Of a stretch of 50,016 nucleotides of DNA, positions 16,276-25,180 are shown one piece after another. The stretch covers positions 1-50,016 of the forward strand of contig DJPS01000054.1 of NCBI GenBank assembly GCA_002438625.1, in the 5' to 3' direction. Under the pieces are notes generated by a model that did not search any database, was not told where the DNA came from, and worked only from the letters and a program-made list of their open reading frames with translations. A program made the position numbers and the translations under genes. The DNA comes from Christensenella sp. UBA6406 (GTDB lineage Bacteria; Bacillota; Clostridia; Christensenellales; UBA1242). Position 1 is the stretch's first letter; each line of letters starts with the position of its first letter.

Positions 16276-17635
16276 GATATAGATATAAATTTATGTTGGG
16301 CATTATGCATTTACATATGAATAATTGAGAATGAGATTAAGTTGTAAAATGTTGCTATGTGGCGGTTAGATTTGTTATCAACAATCTTTAAGTAGGCAAA
16401 ACTTTGGGTTTAGATTAAAAGTAAATTCCAAAATGGAAAGACATTGAAATTAATTTATTCCGCATTGATTTTGTTGATTGTTGCCATATGTCCAAATTTA
16501 AGGCTTTGGGGCGGGCTTAAACATTTATCAATAATTTTGCATTTTTAAAATAAATAGATAAAGCAAATTATGATAGAGTTGGTTTGGGCTTTCGTGTTTT
16601 CCAAATTTTCATTAAATTGATTTCAAAATAAAAAATAATTTTGCATTAGCATTTGAATTGGAGATTAATTTAGTAAAAAGAAATGGATGTTTGCCGTATC
16701 TTTGCCGTGAAGGTGGGGGCTGTAAAGATTTTTTGATAGGCGTTGTTTGAATTTGATATGAAAAATGAAAAGATTTGTGGGACAGCATAGCGAAAGTTAT
16801 GTAAATTGGAGTAATTTTTTATTGATTAGGAGAGCGGGGCTTGGATAGGGAGATTTATGGCAACTGTTTTTGCGAATTTGGTGCAGTAGATTGAAGTGGT
16901 GATTTTGCTGGTTGGTTTTTGGTTTAGGTGGCTAATTGCGGAAGCGTGGCTTGTTTTGGGGCTGGTTTGGTGCTTAGGCGGAAAAGGGGCTTTGGGTTTG
17001 AACTTGCATAGGTTTTAAATCAGTAAGTTTGTGTAAATTTGATTTTTGCACTTTGGGAGATTGTTAAGATTTGTTTTAGTGGCTAGATTTGCTTTTGGTG
17101 CGTGCTATGGTTGGTTTGCAATTATTAAACTGCTTCAATAGATAGCATTTTAGAGATAACGGACAGTGGGCGAATGCAGGGATTTGCTTGTGTCTTCAAT
17201 TTCTTATGCTGTTTGATTGTGAGGGTTTTCTGTTGCTTGCCAGTTGTGGTGTGCGTTGACTGTGGATTGAGTTAATAATTTTGGCAAATAATGATTTGTT
17301 GCTATTGGTGATTTGTTTTGTTTTTTTAAGGCAGTTTAATTTAATTTTATTCCTTTTGATTGTGCTTAGATAAGTGGCAAGCAAGGGCGGGTTTGATTAA
17401 GTTTTGTGCCTAATTAATTTAACTTTTCTTTCCTTTGCTTTCATTTTGTTATGTTGCTGGGTTGTTTGTCTATTGAAATAAGTTTTTTCCGTTTCCGCTT
17501 ATTGTGTCTTTATTGCGTTAAGATTTTTTTGTGCATTTGGTGCGGTTTTTAGCAAAAGGGAAAAAGAATAAATTATTTCAATTTTATTGTTGTTATGCTA
17601 ATTTGGTTTATTATGATTTTTTGGGAGTTGTGTTG

Positions 17636-19174
17636 ATGATTAAAGGAAGAAGAAAAGGAAAAATTTTTATTTTATCAATTTTAATTATAATGCTATTCTT
17701 TATTGCGTTTGCTTTTTGCGGTTGCGAGAAAAGGGCGAAAACGATAGGCACGGATGAGGCTCTTGGGGTTTTGAGCAAAATTGATTTATCAAGCAAAAGT
17801 TTTAGTGCAGAAGTAAGTTTAAAAAATAATGAAATAAATAAAATTAATGCAACTTATTTGATTAATGGCGAAAATGAAAAGTTTTATCTAAGGAAAGAAA
17901 AGGGGCAAGGAGATTTTGTAGAGCAAACGCTTTATAAGGTTGGTGGTGAGTTTTATTTATATGAAAATTCTAATGATAGGCTTTTAAAACTTGCAAGTTA
18001 TGAATATAGTGCAGTCAAGGCAGAGTTTATGGCATATGTTTATAATAAAGATGCAATAATTTTAAATGATTCATATGAGCAAATGCAAATTTATGATTTT
18101 TATGGCTTTGCCGAAAGTTTGTCGCTTGTGGGCGGTTCAAAAAAGGGGGATGAGATAACGATTAACTTATCTTGTCCAACAATTATAAATGATTTGCTAT
18201 TTTACAAAGAGAGCAAGTTGAGTTTTAATGGTGGCGATTTTCTTAGCATTGAGACAAATGAAAATGTGGAGCAAACTTATTTAAGCGGTGCAGTGCGTGA
18301 AGAGGTGGCTTTGGCTTGCAAGAGTTGGGTTGCAGAGTTTGATTATGGCGTAAGTGCGGGCGAGATTAAGCTGCCAAGTGGCGAGCAGGTTGAACAGAGA
18401 AAAGATGATGTAGTAATAATTTATGATATTTCTCCGCTTAAAATTGGCGGGGTGAGCGAGTTCGCTGTTGTTACAAGTTTTGATGAGAGCGGATTGAGTT
18501 TAAGCGGGGTTGATGAAGTTTTGGGGCTGATTGATAGCAGTTTCAATTTTGCAACTTTTGGTTATGAGTTTGGCGGTTGGTTTAGCGATGTGGCTAAGCA
18601 AAAGTTGGTTGGCAATGGTGGAGATAAAATTGTTTATCCGCAAATTGATAAGATAAGGCTTTATGGCAAGTTTGAAAAGAAGCAAAATGCATTAAAAGCA
18701 ACTTTAAATTATGCTGGTGCGGTTTGTTTGGATGAAAATGCGGACAGCGTTTGGTTTGAAAGCGGGAGCAGTTTGGCAGATGTTGTAAAGTTGGTTAATG
18801 TTAAGGGTTTTTATGAGTTAGGTTATCATTTTGATGGCGTTTATAGTGATAGGGCGTTTAAGAACAGGGTTGATGATGGTGCAGTTGGCGGTGCGGAAAG
18901 TGTTTTAAATGAAAATGTAACTCTATATTTAAAATTTAGCAAAAATGTTAAGATTGTTGTGGATGGAAGCGGAATAACAAATCAACTTTTTAGAAAATAT
19001 TATATAAATAAATCATTGCTTTATAGCGAAAGGGTTATGCCTTATAAAAGTGATAGCGAGCCATTTGTAGATTATTATTTAGAAAAAGACTTTAAAACGC
19101 CTTTAAGTTCTTTAACAGATGAGCAAATTGCATTAAAGGGCGAATTTACAGTTTATCCTAAATTTGGTGAGTAA
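17636..19174 (+). CDS. lipoprotein with InlB-type beta repeats
   Basis: 512 residues from the ATG after GGGAG; an upstream in-frame extension to 17531 lacks a ribosome site and would precede the signal sequence. Residues 10-27 are hydrophobic, followed by C-G-C, with Cys30 the probable lipidated residue (Gly at -1). After a beta-rich central part, two segments resemble Listeria-Bacteroides (InlB B) repeats, with F-G-G-W-F-S-D and H-F-D-G-V-Y-S-D cores and L-Y-G-K-F and L-Y-L-K-F ends (about residues 305-350 and 395-440). Such modules are found in adhesins and other surface proteins. A strong terminator follows. Ligand unknown. Confidence 0.82.
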   Translation: MIKGRRKGKIFILSILIIMLFFIAFAFCGCEKRAKTIGTDEALGVLSKIDLSSKSFSAEVSLKNNEINKINATYLINGENEKFYLRKEKGQGDFVEQTLYKVGGEFYLYENSNDRLLKLASYEYSAVKAEFMAYVYNKDAIILNDSYEQMQIYDFYGFAESLSLVGGSKKGDEITINLSCPTIINDLLFYKESKLSFNGGDFLSIETNENVEQTYLSGAVREEVALACKSWVAEFDYGVSAGEIKLPSGEQVEQRKDDVVIIYDISPLKIGGVSEFAVVTSFDESGLSLSGVDEVLGLIDSSFNFATFGYEFGGWFSDVAKQKLVGNGGDKIVYPQIDKIRLYGKFEKKQNALKATLNYAGAVCLDENADSVWFESGSSLADVVKLVNVKGFYELGYHFDGVYSDRAFKNRVDDGAVGGAESVLNENVTLYLKFSKNVKIVVDGSGITNQLFRKYYINKSLLYSERVMPYKSDSEPFVDYYLEKDFKTPLSSLTDEQIALKGEFTVYPKFGE

Positions 19175-19180
19175 TCAATT

Positions 19181-19213
19181 AAATTGCAATTCAATATTGT
19201 TGCAATTTTTTTG
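19181..19213 (+). terminator. intrinsic terminator after the InlB-repeat lipoprotein gene
   Basis: AAATTGCAA (19181-19189) and TTGCAATTT (19200-19208) are perfect 9-bp arms with a 10-nt loop, followed by a T-run. Confidence 0.88.
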
Positions 19214-19313
19214 CTTTTTAATCGTATAAATAGATGTGTGGTTGAAAGTGATTGAATATAATTTTTCATTAGAAAAGAAGTTTTAAATTTTTTTAGAAAA
19301 TGGTGTATAATTA

Positions 19314-19342
19314 TTGAAAAATTTTTAAAAATGTGGTAAAGT
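19314..19342 (+). promoter_or_regulatory. promoter of the TM protein-hflX unit
   Basis: TTGAAA, 17 bp, TAAAGT with TGG before the -10. Confidence 0.7.
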
Positions 19343-19373
19343 AGAAATAAGTAAGAAATTAAAGGAGGTAAAG

Positions 19374-19379
19374 ATGTAA
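19374..19379 (+). promoter_or_regulatory. minimal start-stop (ATG-TAA) before the TM protein start
   Basis: AAAGGAGG (19361-19368) is spaced ideally, five bases, from an ATG at 19374 that is followed at once by TAA. The real start, ATG 19381, lies four bases further on at a less favourable distance. Initiation at the first ATG would stall or recycle ribosomes and could damp expression. Confidence 0.5.
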
Positions 19380-19380
19380 A

Positions 19381-20217
19381 ATGACAGTTGAAGACCAAAA
19401 GAGTTTAATTTGGAATGTTATTGCATTTACGCTTGCGGTTATAGCATTTTTGTTTATAATTTTTTGTGCTGTTTTGTCTTTATTTTTCCCTAAGATTTAT
19501 GGGGATATGTTGTTTGGCGTTGGGCTTAAAAATGCAAGTTTGTCAGCATATGAATATAATTATCAAAATAGCAAAGATATAAACGACCTTTATCTTCTTT
19601 TAAATAAGAGCATTGTTGCTAAGAACAGCGAATATGTTGTTAAATCTTATGAAACACTTGAAAGGCGAAGTGAATATGATGATTTTATAAAGTTTGTTGA
19701 AAATAGAAACATAGATAATTGCTCATCAACGCTTGAAATGCTTTATTTAAGTAATGAAGATAATTATTTAAAGGGCAAATATGTTTTGGCATTAAAGAAG
19801 TTTAAGGGGGCGGATGTCGCACTTAAATATGCCTATGAAGATTTAGCGAAAAGGGAAGTTAAAACAAGCGGAGATAGGGTTAATTTTGTGCTTGGTTATT
19901 TCATTAGCAGTTTAAAAGATAAGGATGAGTTTAACATTTTAACCGTAGAAATAAAGACTGATATATATAATTATTTTAATCAACTTTATGATATATATCA
20001 AACTGAAATTGTCAATTTGAAAATAAAAACGGATGAAGGCACATTTAACGAAACTTATTTGTTAGATAAATTTAATCTACTTAAATTAAATTATAGGCTT
20101 ACCGACATATTTTATGCTATGAACACGGTTGATTTAGCAGTTGGAATGGGCGTTGATTTAACGGAAGCGAAAGAGCGAGTTGAAGTTTTAAGCAAAGATT
20201 TTCCAAATCTACTTTAA
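19381..20217 (+). CDS. single-pass membrane protein, helical extracytoplasmic domain
   Basis: 278 residues. One membrane segment (about 12-36) is followed by a helical domain with repeated Tyr/Leu/Lys-rich helices (about 50-270), suggestive of a TPR-like or all-alpha fold. No family recognised. The charge pattern does not settle the topology; the bulk could lie outside. A promoter lies directly upstream and hflX starts 63 bases after the stop with no terminator between, so the two are probably one transcript. The start is preceded by a start-stop codon pair (19374-19379). Confidence 0.75.
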   Translation: MTVEDQKSLIWNVIAFTLAVIAFLFIIFCAVLSLFFPKIYGDMLFGVGLKNASLSAYEYNYQNSKDINDLYLLLNKSIVAKNSEYVVKSYETLERRSEYDDFIKFVENRNIDNCSSTLEMLYLSNEDNYLKGKYVLALKKFKGADVALKYAYEDLAKREVKTSGDRVNFVLGYFISSLKDKDEFNILTVEIKTDIYNYFNQLYDIYQTEIVNLKIKTDEGTFNETYLLDKFNLLKLNYRLTDIFYAMNTVDLAVGMGVDLTEAKERVEVLSKDFPNLL

Positions 20218-20280
20218 ATAAATTTATTGGTCAATTAAAAAAACGAAGTTAAGGCAAATTTATAAAGTGGAGGTAGAGAG

Positions 20281-21384
20281 ATGAAGAAAGATAAATTGAT
20301 AGAAACGGCAGAGAAAAGGCAACAAGCGGTTTTGGTTGGAGCGAGTGGGCTTGGCGTAGAAAAGATAGAAAAGTCGCTTGAAGAACTGAAAAGACTTGCA
20401 GAAACGGCAAACATAGACAGTGTGGGGACTTTTTATCAGGTTATAAAAGAGATTACAAAGGCAACCTACATAGGTAGTGGAAAGGCTTTGGAGTTAAGAG
20501 ATTTTGTTAAAGAAAATAATGCAGATTTAATCATTTTTGATGAAGAGTTAAGCGGTTATCAACTTAACAATTTAGAGGACATTTGCGGGGTTAAAGTTAT
20601 AGATAGGTCAATGCTAATTTTAGACATTTTTGCGGGGCGAGCAAAGACAAGCGAAGGAAAGTTGCAAGTTAAACTTGCACAGTTAAAATACACTTTGCCA
20701 CGCAGTTTAGCAATGGGCAATTCATACGGCAGGTTTGGTGGCGGTGTTGGAATGCGTGGACCAGGAGAAAGCGAGTTAGAGTTACAAAAAAGGATAATTA
20801 AAGAAGAAATTTTAGACACGCAAAGAAAGATTAAAGAGTTAGAGGCTCACCGCAACATTTTAAGGAAGAAAAGAAACGAAATGCAAGAAAAGTTGGTTGC
20901 CATTGTGGGTTACACAAATGCGGGCAAAAGCACACTTTTAAACACAATGACAAAAGCGGATGTTTATGCGGATGATAAGTTGTTTGCAACGTTAGACACA
21001 ACAACAAGAAAGATTTTTGTTGACTATAAAAAGAAGTTTTTGATAACGGACACAGTTGGCTTTGTTTCTAAATTGCCACACGAATTTATAGAGGCATTTA
21101 AAGCAACGCTTGAAGAAGCGAGCGATGCAGATTTAATTTTGAATGTTGTGGATGCCAGCGATAAAGAATATAAAAGCCACATTGGGGTTACAAACGAAGT
21201 GCTTTCTAAAATTGGTGCAGGTGACATTCCTAAGATTGTGGTTTACAATAAAATTGATAAATGCACTGATGAGCAAATTTTAAATGATAATTCTGCTATA
21301 AAAATTTCTGCAAAGAAAAATGTGGGCATAGATGAGTTAAAACAAAAAATTGTGGACACATTGTTTGGTAAAGAAGATGCTTAA
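20281..21384 (+). CDS. hflX: ribosome-splitting GTPase HflX
   Basis: 367 residues, slightly short but complete. An N-terminal HflX domain (about 15-115) and a helical linker with the family signature G-G-G-V-G-M-R-G-P-G-E-S-E-L-E (153-167) precede the G domain: G-Y-T-N-A-G-K-S-T (210-218), the D-T-T-T-R switch (239-243), D-T-V-G (257-260) and N-K-I-D (323-326). HflX binds the 50S subunit, splits stalled 70S ribosomes under stress and hydrolyses GTP. The GGAGG site is eight bases before the ATG. It is followed by a terminator shared with the convergent collagen-like gene. Confidence 0.96.
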   Translation: MKKDKLIETAEKRQQAVLVGASGLGVEKIEKSLEELKRLAETANIDSVGTFYQVIKEITKATYIGSGKALELRDFVKENNADLIIFDEELSGYQLNNLEDICGVKVIDRSMLILDIFAGRAKTSEGKLQVKLAQLKYTLPRSLAMGNSYGRFGGGVGMRGPGESELELQKRIIKEEILDTQRKIKELEAHRNILRKKRNEMQEKLVAIVGYTNAGKSTLLNTMTKADVYADDKLFATLDTTTRKIFVDYKKKFLITDTVGFVSKLPHEFIEAFKATLEEASDADLILNVVDASDKEYKSHIGVTNEVLSKIGAGDIPKIVVYNKIDKCTDEQILNDNSAIKISAKKNVGIDELKQKIVDTLFGKEDA

Positions 21385-21496
21385 CAATTAAATAAAAGTG
21401 ATAAATAAAATAAAAAAATTAAATAAGATTAAATTTAATTAAAATGGTTTAATGGAATGTTAAAAGCAAATGATTAAAAATAATTAAGAATAAAAT

Positions 21497-21536
21497 AAAA
21501 ATCAACTTAAATTTTTGAGTTTAGGTTGATTTTTTA
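21497..21536. terminator. bidirectional terminator between hflX and the collagen-like gene
   Basis: AATCAAC-TTAAA pairs with TTTA-g-GTTGATT. A T-run follows on + and an A-run precedes it, so it works for both convergent genes. Confidence 0.75.
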
Positions 21537-21633
21537 AAGTTGAATGTTAAAGTATTAAATTAAACTTAATTCATTATTAATTTAATCATTTTTTATTTTT
21601 AATAAATTTATTTTGCTATTTAGATTATTTTTT

Positions 21634-22536
21634 CTATCTTAACTTTTTAATGATTATAGAAACGGCAGGGCAAGCAAAATAAGAAGAAGTTGTTGTCTCT
21701 TCAATGTTGCCACCACACAATAAAAGCGGTTTCTTTTGCAAATTTACAAGTTCATAAGGGTCAGCAATCGTGGCAATTTGCACAATGCCAAAGCCAACCG
21801 TGCTTTGCGGTAAGTTTTCAAACGACCACGAATTGGCACCCACATAAACATTGCCAGAATCAACTGCACGGAAGCCAACGCTAACAAAGTCGGTGTCGGG
21901 GTTAAAGCCTTGCGTGGTTGCTTTCATATATGCATTTATGCTGAAAAGCACTTCATATGTGCCTGGTGCGTTAAATTGAATTGTGCTGTCGGTTGAATCT
22001 AACACGCAAAAATTGCCCGTGTCTATCTCTGCACGCTTTATGGGTAGCCTGCCGTTCGATGCAATTTCAATGCCCTCACTTGGAATAGGGAAGGATGGAT
22101 CGTTGAGCGTAACCATATTGCAAGCCTTTATAACTTCGGGTCCTGTCGCTCCACGCTCGCCTTGCTCTCCTTTTTCGCCCCTTATGCCTCGCTCGCCCGT
22201 TGCCCCAGTCGCTCCTGTTGAACCCGTCGCTCCTGTTGCCCCCGCAACGCCTTGCAAGCCCATTTCGCCCTTGTCTCCTTTTTCTCCTGTTTCGCCTTTG
22301 TCGCCCTTATCTCCTTTGGATTGAATGCCCGTGTCAAATTCGCCTATAAACCAATTTCCATTCATTCCAATTTGTGGGGTTATGCCGTCATCACCTCTGT
22401 CACCTTTATCTCCCTTGTCGCCTTTTGCCCACGCAACATTTTGCACCTGTGTTTTTGTGCCGTCATAGGCGGTTATGTTTAAAATTATGTCGCTATTGCT
22501 TTGGCAACTGCTTTTTCTAAATCTATTGCAATTCAT
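21634..22536 (-). CDS. collagen-like triple-helix repeat protein, exosporium/BclA type
   Basis: 300 residues from the ATG at 22536, which follows GGAG; an in-frame ATG six codons earlier (22554) lacks a ribosome site. A short N-terminal part with two Cys precedes G-x-y triplets in two blocks (about 39-52 and 75-134), rich in GDKGDKG and GATGATG. The blocks are separated by a linker containing N-G-N-W-F-I-G-E-F-D-T-G. The C-terminal 150 residues are beta-rich and end in V-S-I-I-I-K-K-L, like the C1q/TNF-like trimerising heads of BclA-type spore surface proteins. There is no signal peptide, which fits mother-cell assembly on spores rather than export. The spore role is inference. Confidence 0.85.
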   Translation of the reverse strand: MNCNRFRKSSCQSNSDIILNITAYDGTKTQVQNVAWAKGDKGDKGDRGDDGITPQIGMNGNWFIGEFDTGIQSKGDKGDKGETGEKGDKGEMGLQGVAGATGATGSTGATGATGERGIRGEKGEQGERGATGPEVIKACNMVTLNDPSFPIPSEGIEIASNGRLPIKRAEIDTGNFCVLDSTDSTIQFNAPGTYEVLFSINAYMKATTQGFNPDTDFVSVGFRAVDSGNVYVGANSWSFENLPQSTVGFGIVQIATIADPYELVNLQKKPLLLCGGNIEETTTSSYFACPAVSIIIKKLR

Positions 22537-22757
22537 TTGTTTTTCTATCTCCATTTATTTTATTTTTTCTATTTAAATTTGTTGCTTCTTTTCTTTTGCA
22601 TTTTATGAAGAAAAATAAAATTATGTGCAAAAAGATAAGAAAAAATAGAGTAAAATTAATGATGCTATAAATTTCTAATTTTTAAAATTTCTTATTTAAA
22701 TTTCAATCTTTTAAATTTTAAGTTTTATTATTTAAATGTTTTGCAATGTTTTTGTTT

Positions 22758-23540
22758 TTATTTGTTTTTAATCAATTTGCAACTTAGGGCAAGAATTAAA
22801 AGGATAGATGCGGAAACATAATAATAAATTTTATGCGGAACAATGATAGATGCAAAAATTAAAATTATCGCACTAAAAAAATAACCTTTTGCGTTTTGTG
22901 GGCGTAAAAACATAAGCATAAATGTTTTAAATGTAATTATTGCATTTTGCTTATAAACAATTTTGGGGTTGTTGGCAAATTCATCACTATTTAATTTGTC
23001 GCCATAAAATTTGGTTGCAATTTCGTTTAAGTTTAAAATTCCAAAATGAATGTTTGCAATGTTTTTTGCAAAATTGGCTGTTTCCGCTTCAATGCTTGTG
23101 CATAAAATTGTTATGCTTTCAATTTTGTGCGTGTCAATCTTTTGAATTAATGCAATAATGTCATCTTTACACACGGGTTTTTCTTTGTTAAAAAGTGCGT
23201 AAATGCCATTTTTATGGTATAGAAGATTGTCCGCTATAAAATCTCCATTAATTTGCAATTTTATTTCATTTAAAATTATTAATTTGTTTGTAAACAAAAA
23301 ATATTGCCTAAAATTTTCTAGTTTTTTGTTAGATATCTTAATTAAATTAGATTTTTCTGCCTTAACCTTGTTTTTGCGTGCAATTATAAACGCAACTGCT
23401 AAGGTAAGGGCTATGGCTAAAATTATAGATAAAGTTAAATTATCAATAAAATAGCGTGTCCAAATAAACGCAAATAGCAAAATTATTAATGTTTCAAATG
23501 CAAAGTCTAAACCTTTTAAAAATGTTCTATATTTATTCAT
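22758..23540 (-). CDS. membrane protein with a central soluble domain
   Basis: 260 residues. Two membrane segments near the N-terminus (about 14-34 and 35-55) and two near the C-terminus (about 212-232 and 236-256) flank a soluble domain of about 145 residues with alternating strands and helices. The arrangement resembles membrane-tethered nuclease-like (NERD-type) proteins, but I see no conserved catalytic set, so the function is left open. ATG preceded by AAGGA. It is divergent from tsaE with only 101 bases between, and upstream of the collagen-like gene on the same strand. Confidence 0.68.
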   Translation of the reverse strand: MNKYRTFLKGLDFAFETLIILLFAFIWTRYFIDNLTLSIILAIALTLAVAFIIARKNKVKAEKSNLIKISNKKLENFRQYFLFTNKLIILNEIKLQINGDFIADNLLYHKNGIYALFNKEKPVCKDDIIALIQKIDTHKIESITILCTSIEAETANFAKNIANIHFGILNLNEIATKFYGDKLNSDEFANNPKIVYKQNAIITFKTFMLMFLRPQNAKGYFFSAIILIFASIIVPHKIYYYVSASILLILALSCKLIKNK

Positions 23541-23606
23541 ATTTCAAATTCCTTAATTTAATTATTGCTAATTTAAAGTTAATATATACAAATTTGCTTA
23601 AAATGT

Positions 23607-23635
23607 TTGTGATTTTTTTCAATTTATGGTAAAAT
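23607..23635 (+). promoter_or_regulatory. promoter immediately before tsaE
   Basis: TTGTGA, 17 bp, TAAAAT with TGG before the -10. Transcription would start at about 23642, the A of the tsaE ATG. Confidence 0.65.
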
Positions 23636-23641
23636 ATAAGT

Positions 23642-24112
23642 ATGAAGTTATGTGATGAAAAAATAAAAAAAGAAAAGGCTATATATAAATCAAATTCACC
23701 AGATGCAACAATGCAAATTGCAAAAGAGTTTGCCAAAACTTTAAAAGGTGGCGAAGTGCTTTTGCTTAAAGGAGATTTAGGTGCGGGCAAAACTGCCTTT
23801 ACAAAAGGGTTGGCGGTTGCTTTTGGCGTTGAAGAAATTGTAACAAGTCCAACATTCACAATCTTAAACGAGCATTATGGCACAAAATTAAATCTTTATC
23901 ATTTTGATATGTATAGAATAGAAGATGAAAGCGAGTTAAAAGAACTTGGGTTTGATGATTATATTGGAAAAAGCGATGGCGTTTGTGCAATAGAGTGGTT
24001 TGAAAAAACTATGTCAATTTTGCCTTCTTTATGCTTCTTAATTGAAATAAATAAAATTAGCGATGAAGAGCGAGAGATTTGCATTTCAGTTGTAAATAAA
24101 GAAGATTTTTAA
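23642..24112 (+). CDS. tsaE: tRNA t6A synthesis ATPase TsaE
   Basis: 156 residues. The Walker A loop G-D-L-G-A-G-K-T is at 44-51, T-S-P-T-F at 68-72, H-F-D-M-Y-R at 87-92 and I-E-W-F-E at 117-121: the complete TsaE signature. TsaE uses ATP to reset the TsaB-TsaD complex that makes N6-threonylcarbamoyladenosine on ANN-decoding tRNAs. It heads a tsaE-tsaB-rimI cluster, a common Firmicutes order; tsaD is not in the window. No ribosome site precedes this ATG, and the promoter sits so close that the mRNA could be leaderless. A downstream in-frame Met24 would cut into the conserved domain edge. Confidence 0.95.
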   Translation: MKLCDEKIKKEKAIYKSNSPDATMQIAKEFAKTLKGGEVLLLKGDLGAGKTAFTKGLAVAFGVEEIVTSPTFTILNEHYGTKLNLYHFDMYRIEDESELKELGFDDYIGKSDGVCAIEWFEKTMSILPSLCFLIEINKISDEEREICISVVNKEDF

Positions 24113-24137
24113 TTTATGTGGCAAAATTAAAATTATT

Positions 24138-24165
24138 TTGCAATTTTAAATAATTATTTTATAAT
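24138..24165 (+). promoter_or_regulatory. possible internal promoter before tsaB
   Basis: TTGCAA, 16 bp, TATAAT in the 123-base gap between tsaE and tsaB. Confidence 0.5.
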
Positions 24166-24235
24166 GCTATTTTAATTATAACAACAAAATTAAAATTAAA
24201 TTAAGCTTGAAAGAAGTGAGGGAGAATTTTAGCAT

Positions 24236-25036
24236 ATGAACATATTGATTATAAACACAGCATTTGACAATGCGGATTACATTGTTGTAAAAGGCTATGA
24301 AAAAGAAAATGGAAGTTTAATGCAGATTTTTAGTGAAAAGGCGGATAGCAATGCAAAGCACAGCGAAACTTCACTTGTTTTTGTGGATAATGCCTTAAAC
24401 GAAGCGGGGTTAAAAATTGGCGATATAGATGTGGTTGCAGTCAATTTGGGTCCAGGCTCATTCACGGGCATAAGGATTGGTGTTGCCCTTGCAAAAGGCT
24501 TTTTGTGTGCAAATGAAAACTTGCGTGCGATAGGGCTAAACAGTTTTGAACCTATTCTTTGTAGACTTTACGAAAAAAAGAATAAATTAAATAATAAATG
24601 CATTTTATTTGATAATCTTGAATTAAAAAGAATTGAAGAGTTAAAAGCAAAAACGGGCAATCATTCATATAATTTTGATGAAAGCAAATTTATTGATATG
24701 TGCGAAAGCGGAAAAAACGAAGAAAAAAGCAGTGAAAGTGAAAGACCTTTGGAGATTTACGGAAAAGTGTGCATTCCTAGCGGAAAAGCGGATTTCTATG
24801 TTTGCGAAGTTGAGGGCAGTCGCATAAATTATGGCGTTTTAAGCGATGCGGAAGTGGATGAAAGGGAAAATTGCGTTATATTTGATTGTGATTATACGGT
24901 TAGCGAGTTGGTTGACTGTGTGATAGGAAAGATTGATGCGGGAGAGTTTTGTAGCATATCTAAATTAGAACCAATCTATTTAAAGTTAAGTCAGGCGGAA
25001 GAAGAATTGAAAAAGAAGCAAGAAAATAAAGATTAA
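24236..25036 (+). CDS. tsaB: tRNA t6A synthesis protein TsaB
   Basis: 266 residues. The N-terminal ASKHA-type fold has I-I-N-T-A (5-9) and the conserved A-V-N-L-G-P-G-S-F-T-G-I-R-I-G (68-82) that forms the TsaD-binding face. TsaB is a catalytically inactive TsaD paralogue that bridges TsaD and TsaE. The C-terminal half is divergent and Lys/Glu-rich. The ATG follows GAGGGAG. Confidence 0.94.
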   Translation: MNILIINTAFDNADYIVVKGYEKENGSLMQIFSEKADSNAKHSETSLVFVDNALNEAGLKIGDIDVVAVNLGPGSFTGIRIGVALAKGFLCANENLRAIGLNSFEPILCRLYEKKNKLNNKCILFDNLELKRIEELKAKTGNHSYNFDESKFIDMCESGKNEEKSSESERPLEIYGKVCIPSGKADFYVCEVEGSRINYGVLSDAEVDERENCVIFDCDYTVSELVDCVIGKIDAGEFCSISKLEPIYLKLSQAEEELKKKQENKD

Positions 25037-25180
25037 TCATAAGATTGTAGGACAAAAATTGAATTAGTGCTTAAAAATATTTATTAAATAAAATTAAATT
25101 ATGATTAAATTAAAATCATATAAATATACGCAAATTTACAATTACAATAAGGAAAAGTTAAAAGGATTAAGTGGCAATAA

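Larger units (their letters stand above)
15997..17635. other. 1.6-kb region with no supported protein gene
   Basis: After the promoter and interleaved stems at 16198-16275 the sequence becomes rich in G and T on the + strand (roughly 16650-17500), unlike the A-rich coding strand of neighbours. Short open frames occur but none has a ribosome site or credible composition. It may be a long noncoding transcript or decayed coding DNA. Confidence 0.5.

Noticed and set aside
16890..17020. Hydrophobic open frame of about 42 codons (Val/Leu/Trp-rich)
   Set aside because: There is no ribosome site, and the Trp/Gly/Val/Leu content follows directly from the GT-rich base composition.
17196..17384. 62-residue minus-strand open frame in the intergenic kilobase
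   Set aside because: Ser/Asn/Lys-rich composition reflects base content; no ribosome site or family resemblance.
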